DNA from: Actinomycetota bacterium
GTDB lineage: Bacteria; Actinomycetota; Actinomycetes; Nanopelagicales; Nanopelagicaceae
Reading direction: 5' to 3'
DNA length: 11,696 bases
Assembly (NCBI GenBank): GCA_009927705.1
Contig: RFMK01000109.1
Span: forward strand, 1-11,696
In this document: positions 7,304 to 11,696 of the stretch, in pieces
Layout of the letters: the number at the start of each line of letters is the position of its first letter
Numbering within the stretch: position 1 is the first letter of the stretch
Position numbers and translations under genes: made by a program
The notes under the pieces: generated by a model
What the model saw: only the letters and a program-made list of their open reading frames with translations
Database searches by the model: none
Told to the model about the DNA's origin: nothing

Positions 7304-7337
7304 CTACTAGGTAAAGAGAGTTTCTATTTCTCCAAAA

Positions 7338-8495
7338 CTAGCTTCCGACTTTTGCAAGTTGCGCAAGAATCTGTTTTCCGAGTTCACTTGTTTTTGTAAT
7401 CTGAGCGAACCCTGAATTTACTGCGACTTTCGGACAATCAAAGGAGTGGAAACTAATCCAATCCTTAACGCTGCCTGCAAGTGCTGCTGATGAGTACTTT
7501 GGAAGAACCATCGCATACGTTGTTGCTGCAAATGGATATTGGCTAGCAAGTTTGTTTGCGTAATCGAAAGTGACGAGACCATCTGCAGTGTATTTAGCTA
7601 CCGAGAAGGCGCCAAGGATACCTTCAGTCGAAGCTGGTGAGATTGAATTTCCAGCTGGATTAATGATATTGGCAGTTCCTAGACCATAGTCTTTTGCAAA
7701 CGAATACTCGTTGTAGGTGATTGAGTACTTGGTTTTTTGAGCGATCTGTGCCAGTGCTGCTGCGTTTGCTCCCCCTTGGAACCCAATTGGATCTTTTGTG
7801 ATATCTCCCGGAAACGCTGTTGCGAATGCATCATTTCCTGGCTTTGTCCAAATCGTCGGGTGAAGTTTGTTAAGCGCAGTAGTGAAGTTGTTTGAAGTAC
7901 CGGAACCACCAATGCGGTAAATCACGATAATCTTTTTGTCAGGGAATGTGAAATAAGTGCGCACGGTCTTCGTACGAAGGACGACAGGAGCGCCATTCTT
8001 ATCCAAAACAGTCTTTCCGTCCTTAACTTTGTAGACAGGAACCTGATATGACTTATTGTTATCAGCCACAATTGCTGGATCGTTCCACTTTGTTATTTGA
8101 CCAGAAAAAATCTTCGCAATGGTTTCAGTAGAAAGGTTTACTGATTTTGTTGTATTCAGGTTATACATGACCGTTACTGGCCATGCGCCAAATGGAATGT
8201 GAAGCATTCCTGCAGGTTTATTGTCGTTTTTATTTTCGGAGTCTGACAGGCCAATATCGACAACACCTTGGGCAATGTTGTTCTTGCCGGTTCCAGATCC
8301 TGCTGCTGTGTAGCCACTCATAGTGTCGCCAGTAGCTGTCGCATAATCTGCCTTGCACTTATCAAGCAAAAGCGCAACCGAGCTTGCACCGTTAACGCGA
8401 ACAGTCTGCCCTGTGGCAAAGCTAGTTGCAGTCGAGAAGACGAGTAACGCCGCAGCGGAAGCAGCGACGATTGACGTCTTGTTGATTTTCTTCAT
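7338..8495 (-). CDS. pstS: phosphate-binding protein PstS of the Pst transporter
   Basis: A 385-residue exported phosphate-binding protein that delivers Pi to PstCAB. The signal peptide at 1-27 has a KKINK n-region, an Ala/Val/Leu core and a likely cleavage after SFA. There is no lipobox Cys, so it is not an obvious lipoprotein, which is odd for a monoderm. Ligand-loop motifs are GASSV (36-40), AAGSGTG (64-70) with the D80-D85 block (DIGLSD), and IGGSGT (195-200). Compared with E. coli PstS, R194 keeps the position of R135, but the Asp of RADGSGT (D137) is Gly (G196). An extra charged stretch lies at about 155-188. The ATG at 8495 has a good GAGAGG site five bases upstream. It is last in the pst cluster, 131 bases after pstB, and is followed by a strong terminator. 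Confidence 0.93.
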   Translation of the reverse strand: MKKINKTSIVAASAAALLVFSTATSFATGQTVRVNGASSVALLLDKCKADYATATGDTMSGYTAAGSGTGKNNIAQGVVDIGLSDSENKNDNKPAGMLHIPFGAWPVTVMYNLNTTKSVNLSTETIAKIFSGQITKWNDPAIVADNNKSYQVPVYKVKDGKTVLDKNGAPVVLRTKTVRTYFTFPDKKIIVIYRIGGSGTSNNFTTALNKLHPTIWTKPGNDAFATAFPGDITKDPIGFQGGANAAALAQIAQKTKYSITYNEYSFAKDYGLGTANIINPAGNSISPASTEGILGAFSVAKYTADGLVTFDYANKLASQYPFAATTYAMVLPKYSSAALAGSVKDWISFHSFDCPKVAVNSGFAQITKTSELGKQILAQLAKVGS

Positions 8496-8626
8496 TTGTA
8501 CCTCTCAATAGATTGACCTAGTAGGGGCGTCCGATATGGACGACCTAAATCTAGGAAGAAACAGAAACTGACGCATACACTCGAGAGAAATTCAGATTAA
8601 TGAGAAGTGAACAATTAGTGCTGCTA
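8496..8626 (-). promoter_or_regulatory. pstB-pstS intergenic region with possible pstS promoter
   Basis: This is the largest gap inside the pst cluster. On the minus strand a GTTCACT (8606-8612) matches the half-site found upstream of pstC; two weaker copies follow at 11-base steps (8597-8601, 8586-8590; three of five matches each). TAGATT (8548-8553) is a possible -10. A hairpin with five-base arms (8528-8532 with 8538-8542) would sit in the leader. GAGAGG at 8501-8506 is the pstS ribosome site. A separate phosphate-responsive promoter for pstS is plausible; an RNA-processing or attenuation site is the alternative. Confidence 0.4.
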
Positions 8627-9484
8627 CTAGCCGAAGCGTCCAGAGACGTAATTCTCTGTGCGCTGATCTCGAGGCTTGGTAAAAATCTGGCTCGTAGGAC
8701 CAACCTCAATCAATTCACCAGGTCCTCCATCAGATAGGAAGAAGGCTGTGTAATCCGAAACTCGCGCTGCCTGCTGCATGTTGTGGGTGACAATGATTAT
8801 TGTCATTGAATTCGAGAGCTGCGAGATCGTCTCTTCGATTCTCAGGGTTGACCCGGGGTCCAGCGCTGAGCAAGGTTCATCCATCAAAAGCACTTTTGGC
8901 TTCACTGCCAACGAACGTGCAATACAGAGTCGCTGCTGTTGACCTCCAGAAAGTGATCCTCCTTGTGCGTCGAGACGATCCTTTACTTCATTCCACAGAC
9001 CAGCTCGTTCCAAACAATCCTGCATCAAATCTTGTTGTTCAGATTTTGAGACGTTGAGTTGGGCGAGTTTTATGCCGCTCAGGACGTTTTCCCCAATCGT
9101 CATAGAAGGAAAAGGGTTCGGTTTCTGGAAAACCATTCCAATTTGAAGTCGAATCTTCGTGACATCGATTCCAGTTCCATAAATATCTTGGTTATCAAGT
9201 AAAACTTCACCGGCAAAAGCTGCCGATGGAATGAACTCGTGCATACGATTTAAGGTGCGGATAAAAGTAGATTTACCGCAACCTGATGGTCCGATGAGAG
9301 CGGTAACTGTGCCGGAGGAGAAATCTAACGAAACATCTTTAACTGCTAGGTGATTGCCGAACCAGGCATGCACTCCACGGGCTTCGAGACCTGAACCTAA
9401 AGGCGATGTGCCAGGCTTCTTCGGTGCTCGGGCACTAGCCACGTTCGACAACGAATTGGGCGCCACCTTCTCTGATGTATTCAT
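8627..9484 (-). CDS. pstB: phosphate import ATP-binding protein PstB
   Basis: ATPase subunit of the Pst importer, 285 residues, acting as a dimer on the cytoplasmic face of PstA-PstC. Walker A is GPSGCGKST (65-73), the Q loop is at about Q120 (GMVFQKP), the signature is LSGGQQQR (178-185), and Walker B with catalytic Glu is VLLMDEP (198-204, E203). The PstB-typical DEPCSALDP follows, and the switch His is H234 (VTHNMQQA). The first 33 residues form a low-complexity extension before the ATPase domain. The ATG at 9484 is preferred because AGAGAGG lies five bases upstream. An ATG at 9508, one base after the pstA stop and with a GGGGAAG-like site, would add eight residues. An even longer open frame to 9625 lies within pstA and is not needed. 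Confidence 0.96.
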   Translation of the reverse strand: MNTSEKVAPNSLSNVASARAPKKPGTSPLGSGLEARGVHAWFGNHLAVKDVSLDFSSGTVTALIGPSGCGKSTFIRTLNRMHEFIPSAAFAGEVLLDNQDIYGTGIDVTKIRLQIGMVFQKPNPFPSMTIGENVLSGIKLAQLNVSKSEQQDLMQDCLERAGLWNEVKDRLDAQGGSLSGGQQQRLCIARSLAVKPKVLLMDEPCSALDPGSTLRIEETISQLSNSMTIIIVTHNMQQAARVSDYTAFFLSDGGPGELIEVGPTSQIFTKPRDQRTENYVSGRFG

Positions 9485-9489
9485 GTCTT

Positions 9490-9496
9490 CCTCTCT
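9490..9496 (-). promoter_or_regulatory. ribosome binding site favouring the pstB start at 9484
   Basis: AGAGAGG on the minus strand, five bases before the ATG at 9484, closely resembles the GAGAGG and spacing used by pstS. The competing ATG at 9508 is coupled to the pstA stop and has a GGGGAAG site seven bases upstream, so dual starts cannot be excluded. Confidence 0.55.
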
Positions 9497-9509
9497 ATCG
9501 GCAGTCATC

Positions 9510-10565
9510 TCAAATCTTCCCCTTCTTTGGTCCAAAAACTCGTGCAATGGTAAATAGTGTGAGGACAAGAATGAGCAGAACAAGTATCGCAGTCCATGCT
9601 CGCTGAACAGACTCAGGTAAACCAATGAGAAATCCCTTCCAGATATAAAGTGGAAGAGCAGAATTGAAATTATGGAACGGATTTAGATTCAAAGCATCAG
9701 TACCGCCAAGAACGAACAGTAGGGGCGCTGTTTCACCGGCAATTCGAGCAACTCCCAAGATCATGGCAGTCAGCAATCCGCTCTTGGCTGCCGGCACAAC
9801 AACCAGTGCAACCGTTTTCCATTGCGTTGCCCCGAGTGCCAACCCGGCTTCTCTCAAATCATTCGGGATTAGCGCTAGCACTTCTTGGGAGGCTCGCGTC
9901 ACGGTCGGGACCATAAGGATTGAAAGTGCAAATGATCCCAGTAACGAAGACGCTTCCAATGGTGTTGTAAGAATTACTGCTGAGAAGATGAAGAGTCCCG
10001 CGATTACCGAGGGCACACCACTCATCGCTTGAACTATAAACTGAATGAAACCAGACCCTGGACCTTTAATTTCCGTGAGGTAGAGGGCAGTCAACAAACC
10101 AAGCGGAACGCTAATGAAAATTGACAATAGAATTACGAATACTGTGCCAACAAGTGAGTGAAGCAATCCGCCTGTGCCAATCGGATCTGTATACGAAGTT
10201 GCGGCCATTGTCTGGGAGAAGATTTCAGGCTTCAATCCAGGCAAACCTTTTACTACGGTCGTGATGATGATGCTAAATGTTGGCAAGAATACGAAGAAAG
10301 CGGCAGTCCACATGAAAGAAGAAACTAAAACATCCTGAGCAATCTTTTTATTCGATCGGATTCGCGCCAAGAGAAACTGTAAAATTGTTATCAGCGGAAC
10401 GAAAGTGATGAAATATCCAAGCTTACCCTTGAGAGGTGTCACTTCGACAATTACGTATGCGAGTGCAATTGCAATTATGGCAACAGTTATGCCTGGTATT
10501 CGCTGCTTCGTGGTTGGAACCCATGGCTTCGAAGGTGTCGGAGTTGAAATGGCAGTCGCACTCAC
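9510..10565 (-). CDS. pstA: phosphate ABC transporter permease PstA
   Basis: Membrane permease of 351 residues forming half of the phosphate channel with PstC. The family's six-helix core starts at about residue 84 (VSSFMWTAAF) and holds the cytoplasmic EAA loop for PstB docking at about 228-258 (EVLALIPNDLREAGLALGATQW). The PstA-typical RIAGETAPLLF is at 274-284. Before the core is an extra stretch with two more hydrophobic segments (about 24-41 and 50-68). This makes the protein longer than E. coli PstA (296 residues) and suggests eight helices. The GTG start at 10565 lies one base after the pstC stop, with an AAAGGG site eight bases upstream. The stop is one base before the alternative pstB ATG. 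Identity is clear; the role of the N-terminal extension is unknown. Confidence 0.94.
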   Translation of the reverse strand: MSATAISTPTPSKPWVPTTKQRIPGITVAIIAIALAYVIVEVTPLKGKLGYFITFVPLITILQFLLARIRSNKKIAQDVLVSSFMWTAAFFVFLPTFSIIITTVVKGLPGLKPEIFSQTMAATSYTDPIGTGGLLHSLVGTVFVILLSIFISVPLGLLTALYLTEIKGPGSGFIQFIVQAMSGVPSVIAGLFIFSAVILTTPLEASSLLGSFALSILMVPTVTRASQEVLALIPNDLREAGLALGATQWKTVALVVVPAAKSGLLTAMILGVARIAGETAPLLFVLGGTDALNLNPFHNFNSALPLYIWKGFLIGLPESVQRAWTAILVLLILVLTLFTIARVFGPKKGKI

Positions 10566-10566
10566 T

Positions 10567-11538
10567 TTAACGACCCTTTCTAACTGTTCGTTTCACAACG
10601 CTATCTGCAATAAAATTGACGGCAAGTGTCAAAATAAAAAGCACGAAACCTGCAGCAAGTAATGCTTTCACTTCATACTCGCCCGCCTCTCCCCAACGAG
10701 TTACGATGTGCGATGCGACGTTTCCACCAGCTCCGAATAGCACTTGCCAATTCACTTTATAGACCAAGTTGAGAACCGTGTAAACGGCTACTGTTTCACC
10801 AAAAGCTCGACCAAGCCCCAACATCGCACCACCAACGACACCATTTGCGCCAAAGGGCAACACCACAGCTTTAATCATGGACCATTTGTTAGCACCAAGA
10901 GAATACGCAGCTTGAATGCGATCAAGCGGTGCCTGGCTGAAGACTTCACGTGACACCGAGGTGATAATTGGAATAATCATGATCGCCAGAACGAGACCCG
11001 CAATAAACGGTGATCGTGTAAAGAATGGTTGATCCACTTGAAATGGTGGGAACCAATCAAAGTAACGATTGAGCAACTTCGCCCAATACTCAGCGCTCGG
11101 CATCAGCACAAAGAATCCCCACAATCCGAAAAGAATTGAAGGGAAAGCCGCCATAAGGTCAATAATTGTGATGAAAAATGTTCGAATCCAAACGGGAGCA
11201 TAAAAGTTCAGCATCAAGGCTGTCAGTACAGAAATTGGAAGTGCGACTACGAGTGCAATGAAAGCTGCAAGAAGTGTTCCCGAGAGCATCGCGCCGATTC
11301 CGATATTCCCACTCGTAACACCGGATTCCTCAGTTACTTCCCACTTTTGATCTGTGAGGAAACTAAAACCCTCAACTCTAAAAACTTGAAATCCTCTTAC
11401 CAGCAAGAATGCTCCGATGAGGGTAAGAATTGCCAGATTAATGAAGCCGAATGAAGTGACAATGCCTCGGAATGCTACGTCCGAGGGGCGTGGTCGAGTG
11501 GTGATTTCTCTTTTTGTGGGGAGAGTAGCGTCGGACAC
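10567..11538 (-). CDS. pstC: phosphate ABC transporter permease PstC
   Basis: Membrane permease of 323 residues, partner of PstA. Hydrophobic segments include about 29-48, 84-110, 119-146, 178-195, 231-255 and 291-312. The EAA loop lies at about 198-229 (REVFSQAP followed by AAYSLGANKWSMI), and the PstC-typical GRAFGETVAVYTV is at 243-255. The GTG at 11538 gives an N-terminus MSDATLPTKR. An in-frame ATG at 11601 would add 21 residues that look unlike protein sequence, and it lies inside the predicted PHO-box repeats that should be upstream of the transcript, so it is less likely. No Shine-Dalgarno is seen before the GTG; AATGAT six bases upstream is a weak -10 candidate for leaderless initiation. 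It is first gene of the phosphate operon and divergent from orn. Confidence 0.93.
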   Translation of the reverse strand: MSDATLPTKREITTRPRPSDVAFRGIVTSFGFINLAILTLIGAFLLVRGFQVFRVEGFSFLTDQKWEVTEESGVTSGNIGIGAMLSGTLLAAFIALVVALPISVLTALMLNFYAPVWIRTFFITIIDLMAAFPSILFGLWGFFVLMPSAEYWAKLLNRYFDWFPPFQVDQPFFTRSPFIAGLVLAIMIIPIITSVSREVFSQAPLDRIQAAYSLGANKWSMIKAVVLPFGANGVVGGAMLGLGRAFGETVAVYTVLNLVYKVNWQVLFGAGGNVASHIVTRWGEAGEYEVKALLAAGFVLFILTLAVNFIADSVVKRTVRKGR

Positions 11539-11567
11539 GGCGTCATCATTGATGAAGGGGGCGGGGT

Positions 11568-11582
11568 CTTGGTGGCACCAAG
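11568..11582. promoter_or_regulatory. 15-base perfect palindrome upstream of pstC
   Basis: CTTGGTGGCACCAAG has seven-base arms and a single central base. It lies 29 bases upstream of the preferred pstC start and just beyond the GTTCA repeats. The shape suits a dimeric repressor operator, or a short hairpin if transcribed. No regulator family can be named. Confidence 0.4.
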
Positions 11583-11583
11583 A

Positions 11584-11610
11584 TGAAGGAAGTATGAACA
11601 TAGAGTGAAC
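11584..11610 (-). promoter_or_regulatory. PHO-box-like direct repeats upstream of pstC
   Basis: On the minus strand GTTCA occurs at 11606-11610 and 11595-11599, with a one-mismatch copy CTTCA at 11584-11588. The three are spaced exactly 11 bases apart. This matches the known architecture of actinobacterial PhoP-type PHO boxes (GTTCACC-like units repeated every 11 bases). It sits just where a phosphate-starvation activator of pstCABS would bind. An inverted copy (TGAACAGTTCA, 11606-11616) extends it toward orn. The cognate regulator is not in the window. Confidence 0.65.
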
Positions 11611-11622
11611 AGTTCATCGCAC

Positions 11623-11628
11623 TAGGCT
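11623..11628 (+). promoter_or_regulatory. -10-like element of orn (possible leaderless start)
   Basis: TAGGCT fits TANNNT and lies seven bases before the orn ATG, with no Shine-Dalgarno sequence between. This is consistent with a leaderless orn transcript. No convincing -35 is seen, and the expected position overlaps the GTTCA repeats. Confidence 0.4.
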
Positions 11629-11635
11629 CTCCCAT

Positions 11636-11696
11636 ATGGCTAACGAGAATCCGCCGCTTATATGGATCGATTGCGAGATGACTGGGCTCTCGCTCG
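11636..11696 (+). CDS. orn: oligoribonuclease, 5' end only
   Basis: The first 20 codons of a DEDDh-family 3'-5' exoribonuclease that degrades two- to five-base RNA fragments, including pGpG from cyclic-di-GMP breakdown. The visible part contains LIWIDCEMTGL, the ExoI motif of Orn, with the metal-binding Asp and Glu at residues 12 and 14. The gene runs off the end of the window. It is transcribed away from pstC. The ATG at 11636 puts the ExoI motif at the expected distance from the N-terminus. Confidence 0.9.
   Translation, partial: MANENPPLIWIDCEMTGLSL

Noticed and set aside
8541..8555. CCTA/TAGG inverted repeat upstream of pstS as an operator
   Set aside because: Arms of four bases are too short to support a claim; mentioned only as part of the intergenic region.
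1..11696. CRISPR arrays, insertion sequences, phage genes or toxin-antitoxin pairs
   Set aside because: No spaced direct repeats of array type, transposase, terminal inverted repeats or small toxin-like gene pairs were seen on either strand.

Overview
The window looks like a piece of a compact actinobacterial chromosome with moderate G+C (roughly 45-50% judged by eye). The actinobacterial signs are a group II truncated haemoglobin very close to mycobacterial GlbO, an EttA-type ABC-F protein, GTG starts, and several genes whose start codon follows a TANNNT -10 hexamer by only a few bases, as in leaderless transcripts. The low G+C and dense packing would suit a streamlined freshwater lineage such as Nanopelagicales (acI). 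That assignment is inference; no marker gene here proves it.

Region 1 (1-614, plus strand) is a short MscS-like mechanosensitive channel. It stops just after the beta domain and overlaps the next gene tail to tail.

Region 2 (596-5986, minus strand) is a tight five-gene operon, read in the order ettA, hot-dog thioesterase, GH13 alpha-glucosidase, MFS transporter, truncated haemoglobin. The four junctions are a 4-base overlap, a 1-base overlap, direct abutment and an 8-base gap. It mixes ribosome energy sensing, acyl-CoA hydrolysis, sugar hydrolysis, transport and oxygen chemistry. From memory, several of the same families sit close together in Mycobacterium tuberculosis (Rv2470 to Rv2477c), so the cluster is probably old.

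Region 3 (5987-7337) holds tRNA-Arg(UCU) on the plus strand and a cytochrome P450 on the minus strand. The P450 has all its core motifs but lacks the usual N-terminal 40-50 residues. Its start lies 18 bases beyond a strong terminator and has its own -10-like hexamer.

Region 4 (7338-11538, minus strand) is a complete high-affinity phosphate importer, ordered pstC-pstA-pstB-pstS with the binding-protein gene last, after a 131-base gap. No phoU is visible. Upstream of pstC are three GTTCA-like direct repeats with an 11-base period, a PHO-box architecture, and a 15-base perfect palindrome.

Region 5 (11636-11696, plus strand) is the start of orn, encoding oligoribonuclease, divergent from pstC.

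Most of the window is recognisable housekeeping and transport. I found no CRISPR array, insertion sequence, phage or toxin-antitoxin genes, and no convincing wholly new system. The points most worth checking are the P450 5' end, the pst gene order with PstS lacking a lipobox and a binding-site Asp, the shortened MscS, and the pstC-orn regulatory region.
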